From Chloroflexota bacterium (lineage in GTDB: Bacteria; Chloroflexota; Anaerolineae; Aggregatilineales; Phototrophicaceae): a stretch of 64,000 nucleotides of DNA. A model generated the notes under the pieces. That model worked only from the letters and a program-made list of their open reading frames with translations. It searched no databases and had not been told where the DNA came from. The position numbers and the translations under genes are program-made. Of the stretch, positions 34,892 to 42,469 are shown piece by piece (the stretch's first letter is position 1; each line of letters begins with the position of its first letter). Location of the stretch: NCBI GenBank assembly GCA_028875245.1, contig JAPPEU010000087.1, forward strand, positions 1 through 64,000, in the 5' to 3' direction.

Positions 34892-35893
34892 TCAAATCAG
34901 CCGCTGTTTCATCCATTCAGCGCTGTTATGGAAGCTCGCGACCGCGCTCCCGGGCGGAACCAATCGGTCGCATGACGCAGCCAAGTCCTCACTGAGTGTC
35001 ATGTCCAGAACAGGCAGCAGATGCTCTAGCTGCTCGATTGTGCGCGGACCGATGATGGGGGCGGTGATGCCCGGCTGATCCTTCACCCAGAGCGTCGCCA
35101 GCTGGGCCGGGGGGATGTCATGCTCATGGGCAAGGGCGACCAATCGCTTGCCGATCTCGATGCCCGGCTGGGTGATGCGTTCGGAATAGATCCCGCCGCG
35201 CAGGGCGCCGCGCGAATCGGCGGGCAGATTGCTCGCATTAGGATAACGCCCAGCCAGGACGCCCTGCGCCAATGGCGACCAGGTTATCAAGCCCAGCCCA
35301 TGCGCCTGGCACATCGGGACTAATTCGTTTTCGATCCGCCGGTCGAGAAGATTATACGGCGGCTGTTCGCAGACGAAACGGGCATAACCCTTCAACTCAC
35401 TGACCATAATGGCTTCCATGATTTTCCAGGCCGGGTGCACCGAACTGCCGATATAACGCACTTTGCCCTGGCGCTGCAAATCGGTCAGCGCGCTCAAAGT
35501 CTCATCCAGAGGAATCGCCGGCGACGGCCGATGCATCTGATACAGGTCGATGGTGTCCGTCTGCAATCTGCGCAAGGAGTCTTCACAGGCGCGCACGAGA
35601 TGAAGGCGCGACAAATCCTCATCGTTTGGGCCTGAACCGACTCGATAGAAAGCTTTGGTCGCCAGGATGACCTCGTGTCGGCGCTTCCCTTTGGCCAAAG
35701 CCCGTCCAATGAAGCGTTCGCTCTCGCCATCGCTATAGGAATTGCTCGTATCGATCAAATTGATGCCGGCATCAATGGCGCGATACAGGATGCGGCCGGC
35801 TTCGTCTTCCGTTGTCGGGTCGGCAAAGTTGCCGGTCCCCAACGCGAGCGGCGCCACCTTGACGCCGGACCGACCCAGGACTCGATACTGCAT
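34892..35893 (-). CDS. Aldo/keto reductase
   Basis: 333 residues with AGGAGAGG ahead of the ATG. A TIM-barrel AKR with the catalytic tetrad visible: Asp and Tyr in [12 protein letters not shown], Lys in L-A-T-K-A, His in L-Y-Q-M-H-R. NADPH-site motifs such as G-P-R-T-I-E-Q-L appear near the C-terminus. It reduces an aldehyde or ketone, possibly a sugar derivative; the substrate is not evident. It is convergent with the sulfatase gene, separated by the repeat. Confidence 0.92.
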   Translation of the reverse strand: MQYRVLGRSGVKVAPLALGTGNFADPTTEDEAGRILYRAIDAGINLIDTSNSYSDGESERFIGRALAKGKRRHEVILATKAFYRVGSGPNDEDLSRLHLVRACEDSLRRLQTDTIDLYQMHRPSPAIPLDETLSALTDLQRQGKVRYIGSSVHPAWKIMEAIMVSELKGYARFVCEQPPYNLLDRRIENELVPMCQAHGLGLITWSPLAQGVLAGRYPNASNLPADSRGALRGGIYSERITQPGIEIGKRLVALAHEHDIPPAQLATLWVKDQPGITAPIIGPRTIEQLEHLLPVLDMTLSEDLAASCDRLVPPGSAVASFHNSAEWMKQRLI

Positions 35894-36040
35894 ACGCGCC
35901 TCTCCTTAACCTGTCTCCATCGCTGTTTCGGCAACTGCTGAGGGCGGCAGCGAGCTAACCGCGCCCTGCTCTTGCCATGCACGATTATAGAAAGGCGTCA
36001 CTTGTTTGAAAAGTGACTTGCGGATTTTGTGGCGGTCGCT

Positions 36041-36973
36041 CTAGATGATGCCATTCCGCAGCAGGTAAATCAGTACCGTCAGCGTCAACGGGCTGATTAG
36101 CGTTGAGGTAACGATGAAACTCAGAGTGAGGTCGCGGTCCGTATCAAACTGATGCGCCAAGACCAGCGTCAATACCGCGGTCGGCATGCCCGCCTGCACG
36201 ATAAAGGCGAAGCGGGCCGGCCCCGCAAGCTCGAAGAACGGCGCGATTATGACCGCCGCCAGCGGCGCCAGCAACAGCCGAATCACCGTGCCCGACGCGA
36301 CCAGACGCCAGCGGTCCGGCATTGCGAAGCGCCCCAGCTGCAAACCCAGCAGCACCAGCATCAGCGGGATCGCCGCATCCGCCAGCAATCGCGACGTCCG
36401 GCCAAGCGCCGGCGGTAGATGGTCGATGCCCAAGGCTTTCAGGGCGAAGGCCAGCGCCAGCGCGTATATCACCGGCGTACCCAATACATTCCGCAGCGCC
36501 GCCCGAATGGACGCTGCACCTTGCGAGGAAACGTAGACGCCGACGGTCCAGGCCACCGTCGACCCCGCCACATAAGCGATGACGGCGTAGCTTAGCGCTT
36601 CGGCGCCAAAGGCGAAACTGACGATGGACAGCCCGAAATTCGCGCCGTTGAAGACAAAACTGGCGACCAGTGCCGCGGCGCGCTCGCTCGGTTTGATGTG
36701 TTGCGGGCGCAGGACGGCGTATGAAATCAGGGCGATCACTGTCAAGAGCGCCAGCGTGCCAAGATACATTCGCAGGAATTCAGCGCCGCTGATGTCCTGC
36801 GTGTACAAAGCGTGAAAAGCCAGCGCCGGCGCGAACACATAAAACATCATGCGGGAGATAGCTGCCGGCTCAATGTGGAAGCGGCGCCGCAAAGCCACGC
36901 CGACCGCCGCAATCGCCAACACCGGGATCATGTTGTCGACGAAGATATCGAGCAGGTCGAGAGCCGCGCTCAT
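36041..36973 (-). CDS. AEC family transporter (auxin-efflux-carrier fold)
   Basis: 310 residues, about ten hydrophobic helices. Two repeats of five helices, with the second containing P-L-M-L-V-L-L-G-L-Q-L-G and the last P-T-A-V-L-T-L-V-L-A-H-Q-F, both typical of the AEC/malate-permease family. Likely an anion or small-solute carrier of the inner membrane; the substrate is unknown. It ends in no obvious operon with the flanking gcv genes. Confidence 0.85.
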   Translation of the reverse strand: MSAALDLLDIFVDNMIPVLAIAAVGVALRRRFHIEPAAISRMMFYVFAPALAFHALYTQDISGAEFLRMYLGTLALLTVIALISYAVLRPQHIKPSERAAALVASFVFNGANFGLSIVSFAFGAEALSYAVIAYVAGSTVAWTVGVYVSSQGAASIRAALRNVLGTPVIYALALAFALKALGIDHLPPALGRTSRLLADAAIPLMLVLLGLQLGRFAMPDRWRLVASGTVIRLLLAPLAAVIIAPFFELAGPARFAFIVQAGMPTAVLTLVLAHQFDTDRDLTLSFIVTSTLISPLTLTVLIYLLRNGII

Positions 36974-37028
36974 ATCACATTCCGTTTCAGGAAGACAGGC
37001 CGGTATGATTCATCGAGTCATCAACAGA

Positions 37029-37075
37029 TGTAGGGGCGACCAACCTAATCGCCCGAAATCGTAAATGTGTCGGCG
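37029..37075. repeat. Partial palindromic repeat copy D, downstream of gcvPB
   Basis: GTAGGGGCGACCAACCTAATCGCCCGAAATCG matches the first half of copies A and B with a few changes; the second hairpin is degraded (GTGTCGGCGGGCCG). It lies between gcvPB and the AEC transporter. Confidence 0.65.
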
Positions 37076-37095
37076 GGCCGCGCGCACTGCGCCAA

Positions 37096-38736
37096 TCACC
37101 CTCTCGGCGGCCGCGCCGGCGCGCAGCAGAGCGCGAGCTCCTTGGCCGCGCGCACTTCATCGAGCCGCCTCACGGGCGCCGTGTGGGGCGCATTGCGCAG
37201 CAGCTCCGGCTCCGCCCGCGCTTCCGCCGCGATCGCCTCCATCGCCTCGATGAACTCGTCCAGGTCGGCTTTGGTCTCGGTCTCGGTCGGCTCAATCAGC
37301 AGCGCCTCCGGCACAATCAGCGGGAAGTAGTTGGTTGGCGGGTGAAAGCCGTAATCCATCAGCCGCTTGGAGATGTCGAGGGCGTGCACATCGTCGGCGT
37401 CCTCAAAATGGCCTTCGAGCACGAATTCATGCCCGCAATAACGCGGGTAGGGCACGGTGTAGGTCGCCATCAGTTTGGCGCGCAGATAATTGGCGTTGAG
37501 CACGGCGTAGCGCGTCACATCGCGGATGCCAGTGTCGCCGTAAACGCGGATGTAGGCGTAAGCGCGCAGGTGCATGCCGAAGTTGCCCTGAAAGGCCTTC
37601 ATGCGCCCGATGCTCTTCTCCGGCATGACGAAGCCATAGAGGGGCGGCTCTACTGGCTCAACCCCGCCCCCCGTGGTTTGCAGGGGCGAGCCATTGGGTC
37701 GCCCATCGTCACGACGCGCGTTTCGGGCGACCTGGTAGGCCGCCCCTACAGGCTCGTCACTGGCGGAAAAGTCTCCCTCCATTGCAATGGGGGGGGGTTG
37801 GGGTGAGGGTTCCTCCACAATCTCCACAATCGGGCCCGGCAGATAAGGCGCCAGCTTCTCATTCACGCCGACCGCGCCGCTGCCCGGCCCGCCGCCGCCA
37901 TGAGGCGTGGAGAAAGTCTTGTGCAGATTGTAGTGCATGACGTCGAAGCCGAGCTCGCCCGGCTTGACCACCGCCATCAGCGCGTTCATATTGGCGCCGT
38001 CCATGTACATCAAGCCGCCGGCGTCGTGCACAATCGATATCACCTCGAGAATAGTCGATTCAAAGAGACCCAGCGTACTCGGCACGGTGATCATCATGCC
38101 GGCGATGCGGTCGCGCAATTCGCCCTCGCAAGCCGCGCGCAGCGCATCCATATCGACGTTGCCGCGGGCGTTTGACGGCAGCTCATGCACGTGCATGCCC
38201 GCCATCGTCACGGTGGCCGGGTTGGTGCCGTGGGCGCTGTCCGGCACGAGGATCAGATCGCGCTGGCCCTCGCCGCGGTCGATGTGATATTGGCGGATCA
38301 TGAGAATGCCGGCGAATTCGCCCTGCGCCCCCGCCGCCGGCGTCAGGCTGACCTTCTCAAAGCCGCTGATCTCGCCCAGCCAGGCCTGCAATTCGTGCAT
38401 GATGAAAAGCGCGCCCTGCGAGCCGCTCTCGTCCGTCAGCGGGTGCAGGTGGGCCAAGCCGGGCAAACGCGCCGCATCCTCGTTGACCTTTGGATTGTAT
38501 TTCATCGTGCAGGAGCCCAGCGGGTACAAGCCCTCGTCGATGGAATAATTCAGTTTGCTCAGCTTGACGAAATGGCGCACAACCTGCACCTCGCCGACCT
38601 CAGGCAGGGCCAGGTCCGCGCGCATCAGCGCCGCCGGCAACTCAACCTTGGGCACATCGCATTCGGGAAGGTTCACGCCCATTCGCCCCGGCTCGCCGAT
38701 GTCGTAGATCAGTGGCTGCAATTGTTCTGTTGTCAT
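37096..38736 (-). CDS. gcvPB: Glycine dehydrogenase (decarboxylating) subunit 2, GcvPB
   Basis: 546 residues from ATG 38736, with GGAGG upstream; an in-frame start at 38823 lies within a repeat. With GcvPA it decarboxylates glycine and loads the aminomethyl group onto lipoyl-GcvH. The pyridoxal-phosphate Lys is in H-Y-N-L-H-K-T-F-S-T-P-H-G-G-G-G (about residue 272). Other marks are P-L-G-S-C-T-M-K-Y and S-A-H-G-T-N-P-A. The usual length is about 480-500; the excess comes from an insertion at about residues 325-365 that is a translated palindromic repeat (copy E). Downstream, K-S-I-G-R-M and G-N-F-G-M-H-L-R-A-Y-A-Y resume the family pattern. Confidence 0.93.
   Translation of the reverse strand: MTTEQLQPLIYDIGEPGRMGVNLPECDVPKVELPAALMRADLALPEVGEVQVVRHFVKLSKLNYSIDEGLYPLGSCTMKYNPKVNEDAARLPGLAHLHPLTDESGSQGALFIMHELQAWLGEISGFEKVSLTPAAGAQGEFAGILMIRQYHIDRGEGQRDLILVPDSAHGTNPATVTMAGMHVHELPSNARGNVDMDALRAACEGELRDRIAGMMITVPSTLGLFESTILEVISIVHDAGGLMYMDGANMNALMAVVKPGELGFDVMHYNLHKTFSTPHGGGGPGSGAVGVNEKLAPYLPGPIVEIVEEPSPQPPPIAMEGDFSASDEPVGAAYQVARNARRDDGRPNGSPLQTTGGGVEPVEPPLYGFVMPEKSIGRMKAFQGNFGMHLRAYAYIRVYGDTGIRDVTRYAVLNANYLRAKLMATYTVPYPRYCGHEFVLEGHFEDADDVHALDISKRLMDYGFHPPTNYFPLIVPEALLIEPTETETKADLDEFIEAMEAIAAEARAEPELLRNAPHTAPVRRLDEVRAAKELALCCAPARPPRG
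37680..37749 (-). repeat. Palindromic repeat copy E, in frame inside gcvPB
   Basis: On the coding strand it begins GTAGGGGCGGCCTACCAGGTCGCCC and ends GGCTCGCCCCTGC. It is translated as V-G-A-A-Y-Q-V-A-R-N ... N-G-S-P-L, the same reading frame and orientation as copies A and B in glyA-gcvT. Confidence 0.82.
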
Positions 38737-38779
38737 TGGCGCAGTCCTCCGTCGTTCAACCGCCGTGGAATATTGCTCG

Positions 38780-38855
38780 AATAAGGGCGGCTCCTTGGGT
38801 CGCCCTTGGGAATCAGGTATCAACTACGTGGGCGAGCCACCGGTTCGCCCTTACA
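38780..38855. repeat. Palindromic repeat copy F, upstream of gcvPB
   Basis: ATAAGGGCGGCTCCTTGGGTCGCCC on one side and GGGCGAGCCACCGGTTCGCCCTTAC on the other form the double-hairpin layout of the family. It overlaps the leader just upstream of the gcvPB ribosome-binding site. Confidence 0.65.
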
Positions 38856-38879
38856 CATAGTTTTTCTTGAAGGGTAATT

Positions 38880-38950
38880 TGTAGGGGAGACATATTATGC
38901 CGCCCGCCCTCGCACATCGGATTTTGGGCGACCAGGTTGGGCGCCCCTAC
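38880..38950 (-). repeat. Palindromic repeat copy G, between gcvPA and gcvPB
   Basis: On the minus strand it reads GTAGGGGCGCCCAACCTGGTCGCCC ... GGCGGGCGGCATAATATG ... CTCCCCTAC, aligning with copies A and B over the whole 70 bases. Confidence 0.82.
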
Positions 38951-38976
38951 AACTATCATATCTGGCGGCGCGGGAT

Positions 38977-40311
38977 TCATCCCAGCCCTCCCAGGATCTC
39001 AACCAGGCGGTCGATCTCGTCTTTGGCGTTCATCTCGGTCACGCAGAGCAGCATCCGATTTTCCAGGTGGAAATAGTGCTGCCCCAGGTCATAGCCGCCT
39101 ATGATGCCCTCCGTCAGCAGGGCGTCGTTGATCTCGGCGACCGGGCGGGGGCAAGCGACCACAAACTCATTGAAGAAGGGCTTGCTCATATCCACGCTGA
39201 AGCCGTCCAGCCGATTGATCTCGTTGGCGGCGTAATGCGCTTTGTGGTAATTGAGCTCGCCCACCTGCCGCAAGCCATTCTTGCCCATCAGCGCCATGTA
39301 GACCGAGGCCGAAAGCGCCATCAAACCCTGGTTGGTGCAGATATTGCTGGTGGCGCGCTCGCGCTTGATGTCTTGCTCGCGCGGGCGCAGCGTCATGACG
39401 AAGGCGCGTTTGCCATCGGCGTCCAGCGTCTCGCCGATGATGCGGCCGGCAATGCGGCGCACATATTTCTGGCGGATGGCGAAGTAGCCGAGGTAGGGCC
39501 CGCCGTAGCTCAGCGGCACGCCCATTGGCTGCCCCTCGCCCACTACAATATCCGCGCCCAGCTCGCCCGGGCTCTTGAAAATCGAAAGCGCCATCGGGTT
39601 CGAGACCATCACCAGCAGAGCGCCCTTTGCATGCACCGCCTCCGCCAGCCCTGAGAGGTCGTCGATTTGGCCGAAGAAATCCGGATACTGCAGGGCCAGC
39701 ATGGCGGTGTTGTCATCAAGCATCTCCATCAGGTCGACGATTTCGCCGCGCCCGCGATCACCGATGATGCGGATATCGCGGCCCTGGTGGTAGGCGCGCA
39801 AAACTTCGCGATATTGCGGGTGGATGCCATGGCTGAGGATGATTTTCTTGCGTTTGTTTCGCGTAGCTTCCAACGCGACGGTCACCGCTTCGGCCAGGCT
39901 GGTGGCGCCGTCATAGTGGCTGGCGTTGGCCGCGTCCATGCCGGTCAGCGCGCACATCATGCTCTGGTATTCGTAAGTCGCCTGCAATGTGCCTTGTGAA
40001 ATCTCCGGCTGATAGGGCGTGTAGGCGGTATAAAACTCGCCGCGCAGCAGAATATGGTTCACTACGGATGGGATGAAATGGTGGTAGGCGCCCGCGCCGC
40101 GAAAGAGCGCGAAGTCTTGCCCGTGATCATTCGCCTCGCTGATCGCCAGCATTTCAGCCGCCACTTCCATCTCGCTCATCGGCGGCGGCAAATCCAGTTT
40201 GGGGAAGCGATGTGACCGCGGCACCGCGCCAAACAAGTCGTCAATGGCGTCGACGCCGATATCGGCGAGCATCTGCTGCGTCTCGATTGCGGTATGCGGT
40301 ATGTAGCTCAC
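38977..40311 (-). CDS. gcvPA: Glycine dehydrogenase (decarboxylating) subunit 1, GcvPA
   Basis: 444 residues from GTG 40311, the usual length of the N-terminal subunit of split glycine decarboxylase. Family marks: Y-I-P-H-T at the N-terminus, F-R-G-A-G-A-Y-H-H-F-I-P, Y-Q-P-E-I-S-Q-G-T-L-Q-A-T-Y-E-Y-Q-S and G-G-P-Y-L-G-Y-F. It acts as a heterotetramer with GcvPB. Gene order on the minus strand is gcvH, a small ORF, gcvPA, gcvPB, presumably under the glycine riboswitch. About 240 bases with two palindromic repeats separate it from gcvPB. Confidence 0.95.
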   Translation of the reverse strand: MSYIPHTAIETQQMLADIGVDAIDDLFGAVPRSHRFPKLDLPPPMSEMEVAAEMLAISEANDHGQDFALFRGAGAYHHFIPSVVNHILLRGEFYTAYTPYQPEISQGTLQATYEYQSMMCALTGMDAANASHYDGATSLAEAVTVALEATRNKRKKIILSHGIHPQYREVLRAYHQGRDIRIIGDRGRGEIVDLMEMLDDNTAMLALQYPDFFGQIDDLSGLAEAVHAKGALLVMVSNPMALSIFKSPGELGADIVVGEGQPMGVPLSYGGPYLGYFAIRQKYVRRIAGRIIGETLDADGKRAFVMTLRPREQDIKRERATSNICTNQGLMALSASVYMALMGKNGLRQVGELNYHKAHYAANEINRLDGFSVDMSKPFFNEFVVACPRPVAEINDALLTEGIIGGYDLGQHYFHLENRMLLCVTEMNAKDEIDRLVEILGGLG

Positions 40312-40380
40312 GGTTTAACCATCCAATCTGCTGCGCCCCCGCGCGTGATGACGGGACAGCACGCTTTTCCTCGCGCGTTC

Positions 40381-40683
40381 CTAGGAGATTCGTTCACGCT
40401 GGATTCCTGTGATTTTGCGAACCATATCTACTTCGGATGTAGTGACTCTAATTTCTTCCTGAACGAGATCATACATATCTGACCAAAAGCTTTTGTCACT
40501 TGGCGTCTCATATTTGGCTCGCAATACGTATGCTGCGCAATCGTGCAAATGGCGTAGTTGCTCTTCATGCCTTCGGATGTCTTCCATTGCTTCCGCTGGA
40601 GAAGCATATAGCCTGCCCGCTTTTGTGGTGGCTCTGTGTTGTCTCCGTGCGTTTCTCGCAGTTTTTGGCGCAGTTATTGGCAT
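40381..40683 (-). CDS. Small hypothetical protein between gcvH and gcvPA
   Basis: 100 residues, ATG 40683 with GAGGTGA a few bases upstream. The N-terminal 25 residues are basic (Arg/Lys/Thr), the rest is helical and charged, with a Trp-Asp-Met-Tyr segment; no domain is recognised. Its stretch and the following bases are visibly lower in GC than the gcv genes around it, so it may be a late insertion into the operon. Whether it is translated is not proven. Confidence 0.5.
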   Translation of the reverse strand: MPITAPKTARNARRQHRATTKAGRLYASPAEAMEDIRRHEEQLRHLHDCAAYVLRAKYETPSDKSFWSDMYDLVQEEIRVTTSEVDMVRKITGIQRERIS

Positions 40684-40864
40684 TTCTCACCTCACGTTTC
40701 GCTGTATCTAATTTCTTGTTCCGCTTACCCGCTTCGTTGCGTGATCGATCGTCTTACTGATTATTCAACCAAGTATTGGGGCTTATACCGAACAGTGCCA
40801 TTACTCGCGTCGGAGCTGCTTGCCGAGCGGGGCGAGAGCGACATTTGGCCAAGGTCGGCGGCAG

Positions 40865-41257
40865 CTAGCGGCTGTCGCAATACGCGTCATAGCCGGCCGC
40901 GTCCATTAATCCAGCGAGTGGAGACAGGTCGGTCGTTTTGATCTTGACCATCCAGCCCTCGCCGAAGGGATCGGCATTCACCGTTTCGGGCGCATCCTCC
41001 AAAGCCGCATTGACTTCGACAATATCGCCGGCGACGGCGCTGTACAATTCGGAAGCGGCCTTCACCGATTCCACTTCGCCAAATGAATCGCCCGCGTCAA
41101 GCCCATCGCCGGCATCTCTGAATTCCACATAGACGATGTCGTTGAGTTGGTCCTGCGCATAATCCGTGATGCCAATCGTCACCACATCATCATGGACGGC
41201 AAACCACTCGTCCGTCTCCGCATACTTGAGTGCCGCCGGTGTCCGCCATTCGCCCAT
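40865..41257 (-). CDS. gcvH: Glycine cleavage system H protein
   Basis: 130 residues, GAGGAG ahead of the ATG. The lipoyl-carrier Lys66 sits in E-S-V-K-A-A-S-E-L-Y, the canonical lipoylation site. G-I-T-D-Y-A-Q-D-Q-L-N-D-I-V-Y-V at the N-terminal side and G-E-G-W-M-V-K-I near the C-terminus are also typical. H protein shuttles the aminomethyl arm between GcvP, GcvT and dihydrolipoyl dehydrogenase. It is the first gene after the glycine riboswitch. Confidence 0.96.
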   Translation of the reverse strand: MGEWRTPAALKYAETDEWFAVHDDVVTIGITDYAQDQLNDIVYVEFRDAGDGLDAGDSFGEVESVKAASELYSAVAGDIVEVNAALEDAPETVNADPFGEGWMVKIKTTDLSPLAGLMDAAGYDAYCDSR

Positions 41258-41284
41258 CTTGCTCTCTCCTCAAGCACAATCAAT

Positions 41285-41320
41285 GAAAAAGGGCGCATCT
41301 CTTGCCGAGAATGCGCCCTG
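41285..41320 (-). terminator. Riboswitch-controlled terminator ahead of gcvH
   Basis: On the minus strand, AGGGCGCAT and ATGCGCCCT form a perfect stem around TCTCGGCAAGAG, followed by TTTTTC. It sits between the glycine aptamer and gcvH and is the likely expression platform: glycine binding would favour read-through. Confidence 0.85.
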
Positions 41321-41447
41321 TCGGTCCCTTCGACCTTCAGAGTATCTTGCCCCAAGAATCCTTTTGCCTGAGAGTTTCACGCAAGTTGGCGTACTTGTCG
41401 CTTGCCCCTTCGGCGTTTTGTCGGCTGACAAAATCTCTCTTCTTGCG
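41321..41447 (-). promoter_or_regulatory. Glycine riboswitch aptamer
   Basis: On the minus strand it reads GAGAGATTTTGTC, then GCCGAAGGGGCAA, then AAACTCTCAGGCAAAAGGA, the conserved aptamer core of glycine riboswitches, followed by ACTCTGAAGG. The single clear aptamer is followed by a short segment (GGTCGAAGGGACC, about 41321-41340) that may be the remnant of a second aptamer. It controls gcvH and probably the genes behind it. glyA-gcvT has no such element. Confidence 0.92.
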
Positions 41448-41571
41448 ACATTTTCATTCTAGCCGCTTTTATTCCCTTTCGCAACGCAAGCATCCAGGGC
41501 AATCGCAGCAAAATCATTTCGCGCCGATCGCCATGAAAATAAAGGAAAATGGTGGGACGGCAGGACCGCAG

Positions 41572-41644
41572 TGTCTACGCGCGGCTGTGTATCGCCCGCG
41601 AAGACAGCCTAAATTATGCGCGCGATTCACAGAATCGCCCCTAC
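41572..41644. repeat. Degenerate palindromic repeat copy H, upstream of the gcv riboswitch
   Basis: GTCTACGCGCGGCTGTGTATCGCCCGCGAA and GCGATTCACAGAATCGCCCCTAC keep the outer GGGGCGA/TCGCCC pattern and the second hairpin; the first half is worn. The remainder of the 530 bases between gcvH and the SCO gene holds the riboswitch and a promoter; no other gene is seen. Confidence 0.55.
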
Positions 41645-41744
41645 AGATTACGAAAGTTGCCGGGAAAGTAGTTGATTTCAGCGCCATTTCAATTTGATGC
41701 GATTGCCCGGTATCCTTCCCTCGCTACATGAATTCACAGGTTCC

Positions 41745-41753
41745 TGCTAGAAT
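41745..41753 (+). promoter_or_regulatory. Extended -10 promoter (TGCTAGAAT) of the SCO gene
   Basis: TG (41745-41746), one base, TAGAAT (41748-41753), 36 bases before the SCO start. Confidence 0.45.
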
Positions 41754-41788
41754 CAAAATGGACGCCGCAGCCGATCGAGGAATTGCCA

Positions 41789-42469
41789 GTGAAGAGCAAA
41801 CGAGAACCGGGCCGCGCTGCGCAGCTGCTCTACAGCATCATCGCTGGCCTGATCATTGGCATATCCGCCTTGACGATATACCTCGTACAGGAGAGATTGC
41901 GCGGACCTAAAACCAGCGCAGCGGAACATTTCAGCGTTGAAGGCGAAGCGAACTTTGACGGCGCCATCCCGATTCAGCCCCCAATTGAATTGCCCGAATT
42001 CACGCTCAGCAACCAGGATGGCGAGGCAGCGAGCCTGCGCGATTTGCGCGGCCGCTACACGCTGCTGACATTCGGCTTCACCAACTGCCCCGATATTTGT
42101 CCGTTGACCCTGAACGATTTCGAGCGCGTTGCTGACATGCTGGGCGACCAGGCCAAAGGCGTGGCCTTCGTCTTTGTAAGCGTCGACGGGCGGCGCGATA
42201 CACCGGCAATGCTGCGTGATTACCTGGACTTCCGCGATATGGAGGGCATCATCGGCTTGACCGGCGACGAAGAGGCTGTTCGCGAATTCGGCGCGCCATT
42301 AGGCCTCTCCTTTGAAATCCCGGACTCGACGTCAACGGACGCTTATTCAGTCAACCATAGCGCCGGCTCATATCTGCTTGATCGGCAAGCGCGCTGGATC
42401 AAGCGGTATCAATTCGGCCTGCCGCCGAGCAGGATCGCCACTGATCTGAACGCGCTCTTGAAGCGCTAG
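41789..42469 (+). CDS. SCO1/SenC-family copper-binding thioredoxin-like protein
   Basis: 226 residues; GTG 41789 is preferred because GAGG lies 8 bases upstream. An N-terminal transmembrane anchor (S-I-I-A-G-L-I-I-G-I-S-A-L-T-I-Y) is followed by a thioredoxin-like domain with C-P-D-I-C (the copper-binding Cys-x3-Cys) and a distal conserved His in V-N-H-S-A-G-S. Such proteins deliver copper to the CuA site of cytochrome oxidase or act as thiol reductants. No oxidase genes lie nearby. Its stop codon abuts that of the convergent alr gene. Confidence 0.9.
   Translation: MKSKREPGRAAQLLYSIIAGLIIGISALTIYLVQERLRGPKTSAAEHFSVEGEANFDGAIPIQPPIELPEFTLSNQDGEAASLRDLRGRYTLLTFGFTNCPDICPLTLNDFERVADMLGDQAKGVAFVFVSVDGRRDTPAMLRDYLDFRDMEGIIGLTGDEEAVREFGAPLGLSFEIPDSTSTDAYSVNHSAGSYLLDRQARWIKRYQFGLPPSRIATDLNALLKR

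Noticed and set aside
37096..38823. Longer start of gcvPB at 38823
   Set aside because: The added residues come from a palindromic repeat (copy F) and lack a ribosome-binding site; ATG 38736 has GGAGG.
27864..38950. CRISPR-like array of short repeats
   Set aside because: The repeats are palindromic, irregularly spaced, in both orientations and partly inside genes; there are no uniform spacers and no cas genes.
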